Shown here: piece after piece, positions 50,001 to 59,260 of the stretch
How the letters are laid out: every line of letters starts with the position of its first letter
How positions within the stretch are numbered: the stretch's first letter is position 1
Assembly: GCA_914767715.1 (NCBI GenBank)
Contig: OU612070.1
Span: forward strand, 11,861,501-11,925,500
Origin: Membranipora membranacea
Taxonomy: Eukaryota > Bryozoa > Gymnolaemata > Cheilostomatida > Membraniporidae
DNA: 64,000 nt
Direction: 5' to 3'
Translations under genes and position numbers: made by a program
Notes under the pieces: generated by a model
What the model was told of the DNA's origin: nothing
What the model saw: only the letters and a program-made list of their open reading frames with translations
Database searches by the model: none

Positions 50001-53000
50001 GCAATGTATCCATTTCCAGGTAATGTAAGTTTTTTTGCAACTTTTCACAGAACATGTGTAGATTGAGAGTTGAAATGGAAGAGCAAATCATACTGCGAAA
50101 CTGCCAATGGAAATATATATTTCATCATATTATGGAATGCATACACTTATTTGCTCATAAATAATTAAGACAAGTTCCGGTCGACCTGTAGTCTGTCAAT
50201 AACAGATCCTGATGCTAATGAACAGTGAATTTTCATTCATCTAATAGTCAATGCGTCTTAGTCAAGCCTGTGTGTATCAGTTGTACTTTGAGCCATAATA
50301 TTCCACCATTTCTAGAATTCAATGATGGATGCAGAATATTCCAAAGGGCAAATCATAAGACTTTGATCTCAGAGGATAGAAATAATGAGTAGTTGACGGA
50401 CCTTAGGGTTGTTAGTACATGGATTTATTGGGTTGAACCAATGAAATTATATCCACATTTGAATAGCGAGCAAATTTCCTGTCCATAATTATTGCAATGG
50501 GAGAGAAATAACTGTATAGGCAACATAACTGTTGCGATTGTGTGGTGAGGTGCCTGTATCAACCAAATGGAAGCAGCATGACACCATAGCTAGTGCACCT
50601 GGTCCAGAGTACTAGGTGTTGTGAAATCATCAATGATGATAAGGATTTGTAACACTTACTGGTTGATTTAACAGTTGCGAACTGAAAGACAATCGGATTA
50701 TTCCATGTTATCTCCCAGAACTGCGGGTTAGGTATGTCAGCAGGTGACAAAGAGCAGGGTTGAATTTCTGGTTTCTGACGAGAAATCTTATTTTGCTCTT
50801 CTATCAAGCATTGTTTTGCTGCTCCATTGCTGGGAATCACTTTAGTTACAGCTCCTGTAGTGAATTTGAACATAACTGATAATTGATATATCCAGGATTT
50901 CGGATGAGCTAGTCAAAATTGACACTAATCTGGTGCATTATGCTTCAAAATTACTACCAGGCTCAATACATTAACACAATTCGATAATATTGATGACGAT
51001 TTCGAGACAAGCAAGAATCGCAACTCAATGCTTCAAGTTACAAGATCTAGGTTTGTATTTCATTCTTACCTCATATGATTAACTTATTGTTGAAAACTCA
51101 GATGACCTAAACACTAACAAATGTTTTTTTAAATTATTTGCCTCCCTTATATCAAACAATGGCACAACTAAAAATAGTTCCGTGATTTTGGAGTGTTGAT
51201 CCTTATTTCCTTTAGTTTGGTTGGTTTGGTTTGGTGAGATGAATAAAGTTTTTGAGGGAAACAGCGACCACAATTGTTTTCCCCTGACATGTTGGCAAAC
51301 AACTCCTCAATAACAGATTTAATATACATAATATCCAGTATAAAGTACAGCAGAAGCACAGCCATGAATTTCTAAAAAGAATATTGTGGATTCTGTTGAT
51401 ACATTTATTACAAAGCTTTTGCTTTTCAATGGATTTTCTAGTCTTTTTTACTATTACTGACTGGTTGACTGAGCCAAAAGCTATGAAAACTTACTTTCTT
51501 CCTGATAAATCTGTACTTCACGAAGGTTGATGAAGCCATTTTCAGCATTTTCATTTCGAACAAGTACATATCTCGCCAACTGAGGTATTTCCAAATGCAC
51601 AACTCCGACAAGCCCGAATGCAATGTCATCTTTTACTTGTTTCCAATCATTTGTATCAACTGACATTCCGTCCTCAACTTCAGAATTTAATTCGATGCTG
51701 CTGTATATGGTCATTTTTTTTGATCGACCGGCTATAACAAAAAATACAGCTATCAAATAATACAGTAAAAATGTAAGTGCATTTTCCTTTTGTGTTGTAA
51801 GATCAATAAGCATTAATTATCGAAATAACATCATACTTGATCTTCCACCTCTGATGAATTACTGGCCAGTGTACAAACTCTATTTGTCTAAAAACCCAGT
51901 CTGACCAACATAGTGAAGCAATGTGTTCAATATAAGTTTTAAAGAAGAGCAGGGCTGATGATGTCATCTCTCATGTGAGAGTTCTCAGACTGTCATTTGA
52001 TAGGATGTTTTAGTTCATTGTTACAATGCACACAATTCGCTCAAAACAACAATCCGGGTATTTTCATATGTTAATCGATATGACTCATTTTTTGAAAAGA
52101 ACTGAAAACTATTACAAGATTATTTTACAACATACGCTGGGCGAATCTGCCAAACAGATATATCTCTCTTATTGAGTATATGCCAAAAAGGTCCACCATC
52201 CACCACTGGGCCGTTGTTTCGGCTTCATCTGTGTGAGCAAAGCCTGTCTTATCTGTTGAGTGATATAGAATTCCATCCGCAGCATTGTAAGCTGATAAAG
52301 GTGTGGAGCCTTCTGTGAAAGTGCTTATCTGATAGGCTGGCTTTTTGAAGGCTATATTTGGGTTTGTGACTGTGAAAAAGATCAAAATGGAAACAAACTT
52401 ATTTTTGTGCAGTAGAGATGTAAGCGTAACAGCAGTTATAAAAAAGGCTTTGTTGCACCGATTCCTGACTGCAGGACTGATAAAAAATCAAACTCTAAAC
52501 TTATCAATTCATTAAGATAATCTCGTTTTCACATTTTGTCACTTGTGGATATTGGTTTTGAATAACTTCACTGGGCTCTTCTAGTTTCTTATTTATGACC
52601 CTCGCAAGAAGCAGACCTATGTTAACAATATCTACTCACATGGTTCCTGATAGATCTCCACCTCAGCTAAGTTGATAAAATCTTTTGATAATGTGACTGC
52701 AACAAATCGTGCCTCGATACTTTGCTGCAGGGTAACCTTTTGCTCAGTTTTGTTTTCAAGTGTTTTTACCCAAGTCCAAGATAATGACTTGAAGTCGATC
52801 ATTTTACCCTCCATCGATTTTGGTGAGAACTGGGCATCAACGCTGGTATAAATGGTCACTTTGGCACGATCATCTGAAATAATTGATTATGGAATTGCTT
52901 TAACAATCATCGGTCCAACACAAAGGCATAAAATGTTTATCACACAGATCTATTATCAAGATTTCTGTGACTTCCCTAACTAATAATATGATGAGCTATA

Positions 53001-56000
53001 CATATCAAAAAGGCTATTAATAATCTCAGCTATTTTTGGAAATACCAACGAATGAATATAAGGGTCCTGCTAGTTTCTTTCATACTATAGAATGTATATG
53101 GAGGGTTGAATAATAACAGAAATAATTAGTAAAAATTCGTTTTCGTATTCTACACTAGGTCTTATCTGACCGCCCTATTTAATCGGCCCCCTTAAGCGCA
53201 TGTGGCTTGTGTTGAGTAGTGACCATGCACCCTTGCCCGCCATTGCCGGCTACTCTTTTTTCAAAAAGCAAAGGGGGGATCTTTATACTGCATGCAAGCA
53301 CACAGTAGACCTCCGGTATTTATGGTCCTGATCCGAACAGACATGGCTAGGATAAATGGCTTGCCAGTGCCAAATCAGAAATGACGGACGGCACCGGGAC
53401 TCGAACCTGGATCGTAAAACCACGAGTCCTTAGCCTTAACCGTCGGACCACTCCTAGCGGCTTAAAAACTTCAATCTTTATACAATATATCTATCATTTT
53501 ATGTAAATATATACATTTACCTAGATAACTGTGGAAGATGTTAACATGAAATACTTTGTAGTCTTTTACAGCATAGCCTCTGGCTTCGTACTGAGGTTTG
53601 ACTTTAATTTAAGTTGTTAAAATAGTATTGCACGGTTATCAGGCTTGATTCTAGGCTATTCTTGCTATGATGGATAAAAGTTTGAAATGATTCAAATATA
53701 CTAAGTCAGTATGTAAATATAAACATACATTCCTTCAGTCGCGTATAGACGTAAATTTCAGCGATGGTAAATTGATCCTTCAGGTCAACAATCCACCATT
53801 GAGGTCCTTGTCCTCCACTTTGAATGTGAGTGTACTTAATGTCAGCATCAGCACCATCGTATATTATACCATCTACGGCATTGTGAGCACTCCAATTTTT
53901 TGATCCTTCTATGTAAGTGGACCTCTGATATGCTGGTTTGTTGAGAGCCAAATTTGGGTTGACACCTGAGAAAATAAACTCTTTCTAACATATCTTGGGT
54001 AATTGATTTTACATCTAAGTAAGAAGCCCTCTACAAGCTATGACCCCATAGATAACAACATTATTGTTTTGTATTTTCGATGTGGACTTGTCTTCTGACT
54101 GTCTTAGGCAAAGATAGGTGAAAGTATGGGAAGGCATCCATCCGGGTGAGCTAATTATAGTGCAATCAACCCGTTTATTATTGGTGATGGTAAGATGCCC
54201 AACGCAACCGTTTGGAGCCTTTGCTTTTTCCTGCAGGCAATTGGTCTGGCTACCGTCGTAGGGTAAAATCAAGATTTTTAGATTGATCGTAGGTGTGTAT
54301 TTATCTTGACTTGCAGGACTTTGATAGAACTTTCTATTTACAATATAGCAAGCATTCTAGCGTACTTACTTAGAGGTTGATAGGCCTGAACTTCGACCAG
54401 ATTGATAGATTCACCGTCGTTTCTGGAGAAAGCCACAAATCTTACTTGTTGAGTTGGGTTGACCTCAACAGTTTGTATCAACTTCTCATCAAGTATGCCA
54501 ACATAAGTCCACATAGCAGGACTAAAATCAATATCTGTACTCAACTTGGGCTGGATTGTGTTATCTTTGCTCACATAGACCTTCACTTTTACACGATTAG
54601 CTGCAAAAAGAATTGTTGAATTGTACATGTAATGAGTAACAGAAACAATGTTTAACAATTTTCCCTTAGAAGGCAAATGGTAAAGGGGTTACTTGACCAT
54701 CATTTTAATCTCCAAGTTAGACTTGGGGTCTTCAGATAAGAAACAGCAAATTGCTCGTGGACTGAGCGTTTTGGGAGCGCAAAGCTCTCGCTCCCAAAAC
54801 CCTCAGTTCATGATGGAACTATATACATTCCAAGTGTGCGATTTGGAAGACCTAGCGAGTGATAATTTCAAGCGATGTGAGAGTGATAACTTTCTTTAGT
54901 AAATCATCGCTCTTTCTAATTGAAAGACCCCTCTTGAAGAACTAGCTAGGTCAGCAATAGGAGTCTAGTTTATGATAGAGAGCACTTACTGTAGCCTTTC
55001 CTTGCAAACACACGCAAGGTGGATATGAGGTATTTACGCTGGAGATCGACAACCCACCACTGCTGTCCTTCACTCTGAGTGTGGGTGTAATCTGAATTAC
55101 TGCCATCATCATTGTAAAGTATTCCATCTACAGCAAGGCTTGCGTTTCCCATTCCAGGATGACCTGTGTAGGTCTGTTTTTGGAATGCTGGTTTGTTGAG
55201 CGCCACATTTATCTCTGTGCCTGTTGGTGGAAAATATTGATATAACATGTTTGCCAATGTCACTTTGGAGCAGTGGTAGGATGCCTTCCTCTTGATCACC
55301 AGCCCCAAGATCGATTACCTTCGTGAGAGGGGTTTGAAAATACTCCACAGTCCCTTTGGATCAGAACTATACAAATAATGGGGACCCCATATTGTGCCTT
55401 TGAGCACGCACATTAAGGAGACCCCCTCTGCCTCTTCATGAGAGAAGGCGTACGCGGCGGGCATGGGTATAGTTAATCTAACCACATAACTTCAGATGAG
55501 ATGTTTTGGAGCTGCAAGTTGATGCCGCTTGCAGTCCTTCGCAGCACACAACATCAATGTAATGTAAATGTAAATGTCACAGCATCATACAAAGAGGACC
55601 TCAAAAACTACCATCTTACCCAACCTGCCACAGTTTTGACTAGGGATAATTCTATGAAACATTGGAGAATATCACAAGGTTCTTGGTACACCAACGGTAA
55701 GGCGTAAACTTAGGTGCTAATAAATGGTAAGGCTACAGTAACAGTCACAGTTAGTAATGGCATTTTGTAAAATTGCCGATGGCTTATAACGAGCGAGAAA
55801 AGATAATCAGCTTGATACAATTGCAAAGTCCCACAGCAAGATCTCAGACTGTACAAGACACTAAGATTGATATTAACAAAATGATATACCCGGTTGCATT
55901 GCTCCGCTGCACGCACCTTCATCTACCCTTCTGCTCATAACCTCTCAAGAAAGGAAAGCATGAGACTGAGTACAGGAATGGCAATTTTCAAGTTTGAAAG

Positions 56001-56192
56001 ATGAATAGATCCTACATTGAAAGCAGAAAAAACGATCAAACCTTCACAGCTTTTACTGAAAACTTCTTGCCAGACACATAGCATTTGGTTGCATTCTAAT
56101 CTGTCTGAAGTGTAAGTGTACTGACCTTTTCCATGGGAGATAGAACAACTGCAGATGATGAAAGCAGAGCTGAAGATTTGCAACAAGCCCAT
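34690..56192 (-). CDS. Gene B: intact FTP-lectin/Fn3 transmembrane receptor
   Basis: There are 24 coding exons (5' to 3'): 56126-56192, 54990-55220, 54370-54600, 53729-53965, 52640-52873, 52136-52369, 51495-51731, 50660-50854, 49492-49704, 47929-48049, 47562-47746, 47136-47233, 46570-46744, 46034-46140, 45620-45812, 44845-44933, 44109-44346, 43804-43910, 43401-43572, 43083-43191, 42617-42851, 36403-36596, 36009-36151, 34690-34781. They sum to 4137 nt, giving 1378 aa with an open frame throughout. Approximate layout: signal 1-20; FTP 23-176, 177-333 and 334-490; divergent lectin-like 491-626; Fn3 627-1121 (five); juxtamembrane 1122-1236; TM about 1276-1299; tail to 1378. The domain order is that of a receptor tyrosine phosphatase without the phosphatase. 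Glycan or cell-surface recognition is likely from the lectin domains, but ligand and pathway are unknown. One intron (after exon 9) uses a GC donor. A 5.4 kb transposon lies in the intron before the TM exon. Confidence 0.9.
35035..35250 (-). mobile_element. Old SINE body in gene B intron
   Basis: It has the same position and sequence type as 15145-15350 in gene A and is related to the SINE at 53160-53466. It was present before the tandem duplication or spread by conversion. Confidence 0.55.
35285..35775. mobile_element. Foldback (long inverted-repeat) element in gene B intron
   Basis: The left arm 35285-35450 and right arm 35601-35775 are imperfect reverse complements over about 165 bases, including AAAGTGTAAAAAC...CCCCTGTTACAGA. 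They flank a short spacer. Gene A lacks the roughly 580-base insert that contains it (about 35283-35862). There is no ORF. No clear target duplication was found. Confidence 0.7.
36403..36596 (-). CDS. Gene B exon 22: stalk and transmembrane helix
   Basis: A Ser/Thr-rich stalk is followed by the hydrophobic run LFTGVTAAGAGMVTVAVVVS and a few more apolar residues, ending in phase 2 before basic RRLKHKR. This is a single-pass type I arrangement. Confidence 0.88.
36828..37083 (+). repeat. Left terminal inverted repeat with AACGTCGCAA array
   Basis: Seven exact AACGTCGCAA units lie at irregular spacing among GAACCCAC and similar words. The inner third holds about 30 bases missing from the right repeat. 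The array looks like a set of transposase-binding sites. Confidence 0.85.
37400..37998 (+). mobile_element. LINE 3' end fragment with (TA)n tail
   Basis: The ORF at 37430-37705 resembles the C-terminus of non-LTR reverse transcriptases: LYLLTFYKIVNSLVP, LLPEKL, then FDAQKFNELPNHVKLS and SLATFK. About 250 bases of non-coding sequence follow, then a (TA)n run at 37959-37998. It is a 5'-truncated insertion nested in the TIR element. Confidence 0.7.
38536..39095 (-). other. Unassigned ORFs inside the TIR element
   Basis: Two overlapping minus-strand ORFs (38536-38757 and 38736-39095) resemble no family I know. The first ends in a short helix-like segment with DVALSLSES, faintly similar to a ubiquitin-interacting motif. 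Coding status is uncertain. Confidence 0.25.
39791..40871 (+). CDS. OTU-like protein encoded inside the TIR element
   Basis: The main ORF, 39978-40871, begins in the middle of an OTU fold: ADYLVSMSRDGAYGDHIVIQ, then ILILSS, PYIVLGHLP and NNGEHYVAL with the expected catalytic-type His. Upstream pieces 39791-39850 and 39896-39985 supply SNHESLRSEVVNYY, joined by a GT-AG intron. A one-base shift near 39985 separates them from the main ORF. Where OTU enzymes have DGNCLF, this sequence reads SIDILF, so the nucleophile Cys and the Asp are absent. An F-box-like LLDLPVEILTIIF follows at about residue 140. Role unknown; a deubiquitinase ancestor is likely, activity is not. Confidence 0.6.
40872..42042. 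other. Element interior without recognisable gene
   Basis: AT-rich sequence between the OTU-like ORF and the right inverted repeat. The short ORFs here show no family resemblance. No transposase motif was seen. Confidence 0.4.
42043..42264 (-). repeat. Right terminal inverted repeat with TTGCGACGTT array
   Basis: Complement of the left repeat, with six exact TTGCGACGTT units and two variants (TTGCGATGTT, TTGCAACGTT). It ends GGGTTCTACA next to GCTCC. Confidence 0.85.
42617..43191 (-). CDS. Gene B exons 20-21: RPTP-type juxtamembrane ectodomain
   Basis: Exons 43083-43191 and 42617-42851 encode SYIVIVQQKDG and VGDGRIYNGFFNQVLEEGAKY, nearly identical to gene A. The next exon is separated by a 6 kb intron because of the transposon insertion. 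Confidence 0.72.
43401..48049 (-). CDS. Gene B exons 10-19: five fibronectin type III domains
   Basis: The pairs are 47929-48049 with 47562-47746, 47136-47233 with 46570-46744, 46034-46140 with 45620-45812, 44845-44933 with 44109-44346, and 43804-43910 with 43401-43572. They follow gene A exactly in phase. The fourth domain is in frame here (SRDNITHEVIVSQTNPKQ), which exposes the 1-base loss in gene A. Confidence 0.83.
45013..45291. mobile_element. hAT-like MITE in gene B intron
   Basis: It is the counterpart of the MITE at 19051-19328 in gene A. The 3' copy of the target duplication is GGTTCTGT, and the 5' copy has decayed to GGTTCTGG. The shared location shows insertion before the tandem duplication, or later copying by gene conversion. 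Confidence 0.8.
48749..49168 (-). CDS. Possible nested single-exon ORF in gene B intron
   Basis: A 139-codon ORF on the gene's own strand, within the intron between exons 9 and 10. It starts MMNSSVPQFTTKF and has a hydrophobic stretch VVVILVSLGFL that could be a signal or anchor. It holds several cysteines, including DHCC. A diverged, broken copy occupies the same intron of gene A. I do not recognise the family. It may be a small secreted protein, a skipped exon or chance. Confidence 0.35.
   Translation of the reverse strand: MMNSSVPQFTTKFVVVILVSLGFLKQRCLKVSMTANSSNISSDQANISKHNAVMRRIEMLATCLNTNGTKVNLKQGLDIHQILHRAQFDGSADHCCPALISKDNQELPKIISNCPAYQSWNCFMEQFDLIFQRRYAFNQ
49492..50854 (-). CDS. Gene B exons 8-9: divergent lectin-like domain
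   Basis: Exons 50660-50854 and 49492-49704 mirror gene A exons 10-11, with FWEITWNNPIVFQFATVK in the first and TKFKITG...LTEVKVYK in the second. The donor after exon 9 is AAAGCAG|GCAAGC; gene A has GTAAGC at the same place. GC donors of this context are usually functional. I infer a diverged FTP/discoidin fold from the aligned end motifs and the shared phase. Confidence 0.6.
51495..55220 (-). CDS. Gene B exons 2-7: three FTP lectin domains
   Basis: The two-exon domains are 54990-55220 with 54370-54600, 53729-53965 with 52640-52873, and 52136-52369 with 51495-51731. Each first half shows N-x-A-(F/L)-x-K-P-A-(F/Y)-Q, (A)-x-DG-I-LY or DGIIY, and QWW(V/I/M)VDL. Each second half shows K-V-x-(V/I)-Y, RFVA or RYVL, and INL-x-EV. 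All junctions are phase 1. The third domain matches gene A's fourth; gene B's first is closest to gene A's first and second. Confidence 0.9.
53160..53466 (-). mobile_element. tRNA-derived SINE, third family, in gene B intron
   Basis: Read on the minus strand, the head has GGAGTGGTCCGACGGTTAAG and GGTTCGAGTCCC, a class-II-like (Ser/Leu) tRNA resemblance. The body has ACTGTGTGCTTGCATGCAGT and ends near a CCGATTAAATAGGGCGG run. Gene A has no copy here. Confidence 0.8.
54769..54801. other. Short perfect hairpin
   Basis: TTTTGGGAGCG and its complement CGCTCCCAAAA are separated by about 9-10 bases, in the intron between gene B exons 2 and 3. Function unknown. Confidence 0.4.
56126..56192 (-). CDS. 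Gene B exon 1: signal peptide
   Basis: It encodes MGLLQIFSSAFIICSCSISH followed by GK and ends in phase 1 at AAAAG|GTCAGT. A hydrophobic core and a cleavage-like small-residue end support secretion. It aligns with gene A exon 1 in length and phase. Confidence 0.87.
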
Positions 56193-57330
56193 CTCAGCTA
56201 TTCAGTGAGTTCACACGCCTTCTGAGTGTCGACGCAGTGGTTTTCATAACTTATCACTACGGCCTCGAATCACAGTTTAAAATCACATTGATAACCTGAG
56301 TGCACAGTTTGAGGCTTTGTAATTGTAATTTTTATCTTACTTGGGTGGTACCTAAGGAGATCGACGTTGTGACTATCAGGAGGAAGCATGGCTCCATCAT
56401 TAGTTTGTTTAGCACCCTAATACTTTCACTATCTTGGTTTGGTTAACGAAGGATTTACAGCTTTCACCACTTCCCCGTTAAGATTACGTACTGAAATATT
56501 CAAGGATTACAATTTGTGCCTAGCTACCAGCTTCTGACAATTAACGGATGATATATGGTAAACTAATAGCTCAGAGTTGATTTGCCTTGACTGTCAGTAA
56601 ATACCTATTTGGATTGAAACTGACAAGTGAAGGGAACAATTTTTACATAATCAATAGATCAATCTTATGGTCTAGTGTAGCAGTAAGAGTCGTCAAATGC
56701 TCCACCAAGCAATTATCTGTATCTTAGATTTATTTGTAACGATTGCCGTTCCCATTTTCACTAGAGTTTTATTTGGCCCGAAACTCCCACAAGAGGATAA
56801 CATGAAAACCACAAAATTGATAGTTATGCATATAAACCCGAGGGTGTTTGGGGCCGGAACAATCAACCTCAAAAGCGCCCTCATGGGAATTCGAACCAAA
56901 AACTTCTGCAGCACCAATCGCTGGGCAGTAAATGGAATGCAATTGCTTGGCAGTAAGGGCATGCACTCGCCATCTCACCATTAAGAGACGAACCATTGAA
57001 ATTGCTCCCATATGAAGCTTGTTAGACAAACAAAGAATGTCTAGCTCACATAAGAATGTGTAAAGCATTTACAGTAGCAATGTAGGATTCATTCTATAAG
57101 ATAAAAAAACTTATTTAATCAGCAATGGAAAGTATAGATATACATTTTCTTTGCTAGGCACATCCGCTAATTTGAATGTTTAAACTCTCATTAATTTGTC
57201 TCAAATCCAATAATTAGTTGGAGTTACTCTAACATGTACAAAGAGGAAACGACTTCGATTATGCTTGAAGGATTCCGGATTAGGGCGTGGTTTATCAATT
57301 GGATCAGCAAGGTATTTTACTGGCTAGTAT
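56193..57330 (-). promoter_or_regulatory. Gene B upstream flank, shared with gene A
   Basis: It aligns in blocks with 32571-34200, marking the 5' limit of the duplicated unit at about 57.33 kb. Near 56880-56990 there is also a SINE-like stretch containing GGGAATTCGAACC. No core promoter motif is convincing. Confidence 0.5.
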
Positions 57331-59260
57331 GGATTTGTAAACAAAGTTCTATGCAGTGTTAGAATTTAGGGGGATGCAAGAGGATGGTGTCGCCCTTCCT
57401 ACTTTGTCTAGGGGGATGTATCCCCCCTTTATATTATCACCATTCAATGACAATAAGCCAATGAGTTCTCTAAAATATGGCTGAAATTGATGCATTTTCA
57501 TTTGTAATCACCACAGAGCTCCTCTTTTATACTGTAGGAAACCTATAGTCAACGGACAGATCCCAAATAAGTGGCTCCGTTGAGGTGTTTTGTGATATCA
57601 GAAGGAACAAAGCACCACTATATCAAAGCTATATCGAAGCTAAGACTCTGGGGAATAAGAATATATTAGTAGTACCCGAATTATTAGTACCCGAATCGGA
57701 GGGTTAAAGAGGGATTACAAATTTGTCAAAAAAAAGCCTATTCGCATTACACACCACACAAAGTTTTCCTGTAAGAATAAATGTAATTTAAACGATTATT
57801 ATAGACCACAACATAGTAGGTGACATAAAAACAGTATGAAAAACTTTCTCTGATTTTTATCCTGCCGGATATTTTAAGGGCATCAAAATATTAGTATGAT
57901 TTGGTTTTGCTGTAGACTGCTCCTTTTTTTCTGTTTGTCAGATTCACTCAAAAATAACACAGAGTCTAGATAAACATGCATGCATAGTTTCCTGAAAGTT
58001 CTAAAACTGCAACTCAAACATTTTCAGAGCTATTGTCATATTAAATCTATAGGATTCATTCGGAGTTGTCCGTAGCGAATTTCAAATGGTTTTCACTTGC
58101 CAATCTCTGGATATGATTGCACTTCCATCAATAGACATAGAATAAATAACTTACTTCTGCCCTTCTTAATATGGTGGAGTACAATTTTTATCTGTTAAAC
58201 TTTCAATATGTATTATTATGTTACTTCACAAGTCACTGAATAGATGATTATTGGAAGTACTTTTTGCAAATAAATAGTACTGTCGGATGTCAGCTTCTTA
58301 CAATTTAATAGTATTATGTAGGTCTTAAAAGTACTTGTCATTATAAGAGCTTCAAAATGGTGAAACAACATAGGAACATGGTTGACACATGTAAAATAAC
58401 AGAAGCAAACATTTACACTTCATGTGTGAAGGGACAGGTCAGGTCTACATCACCACAATGAGCAAATCGGTTTTGATGCAGCGCAGCTGAGAGATGACAA
58501 GATTAGCTTTCGTCTGGTGACGAAGTTCATTGAATATTCTTGAAAGCCAAAGAGGCTGGCAGCTTAGTAATAACTTTACAGAGCACTGTTTCAAAAGGCC
58601 ACTTTGCTACCATAAAGGTGAGTTTATACTATAACTGCTACAAATCTTACACAAGCAGGCAAACCATCTTCAGGTTTACTCTCATAGCAATCTTCTACAT
58701 AGAAATGACCCGCAAAAGAAGCGTCTTCAGTTGTCAGCCTTAACTTGACCGGTCACTGGTACTAATTCATCCGATGAGATTAAAAAGACTCAATTTAAAG
58801 CAAGGGGCCAAACTTCAACATTCAACTGCCAGCTTGCCTTGCACTATGGTGATCAGATAGTATTTTATCAGCCCAGTAACTTTTTCCTAAGCCAGTTAAG
58901 CCAGCTGAGTTTTTATATGGGAGTAAGACCTCACAAGAGTCAGGAATTAAAAAAGCGAACCAACAACAACCCCATCCTGAAGATGAATCTATGCCAGAAC
59001 GAGATTTGGTCTGTTTTTTTTTTAAATTTCAACAAAGAATTTAAAATTTCGAGATTGAAAAGATTTTGGGTGACAGTGAAAGTGAGGCCACAGCATATTT
59101 TTCTTACCAAGTATAATTTCCCTTATGGTGAAAATAAATTTCCAATCAGCTTTGCTGGGGGTGCAGCTTGTTGAGGTACCAGTCCAAGTGCTTTACGAGA
59201 TGTGGCAAAATTGTGATGAATAAAGTCAACACCTCAAGACAACACTTGGCACCTTAGAGC
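57331..59260. other. Intergenic, no gene recognised
   Basis: AT-rich DNA between the duplicated unit and the second dispersed repeat copy. The plus-strand ORF at 58839-59174 shows no family resemblance and has no supporting splice context. Confidence 0.5.

Noticed and set aside
58839-59174. 111-codon plus-strand ORF as a gene
   Set aside because: No family resemblance, low-complexity composition and no splice or repeat support.
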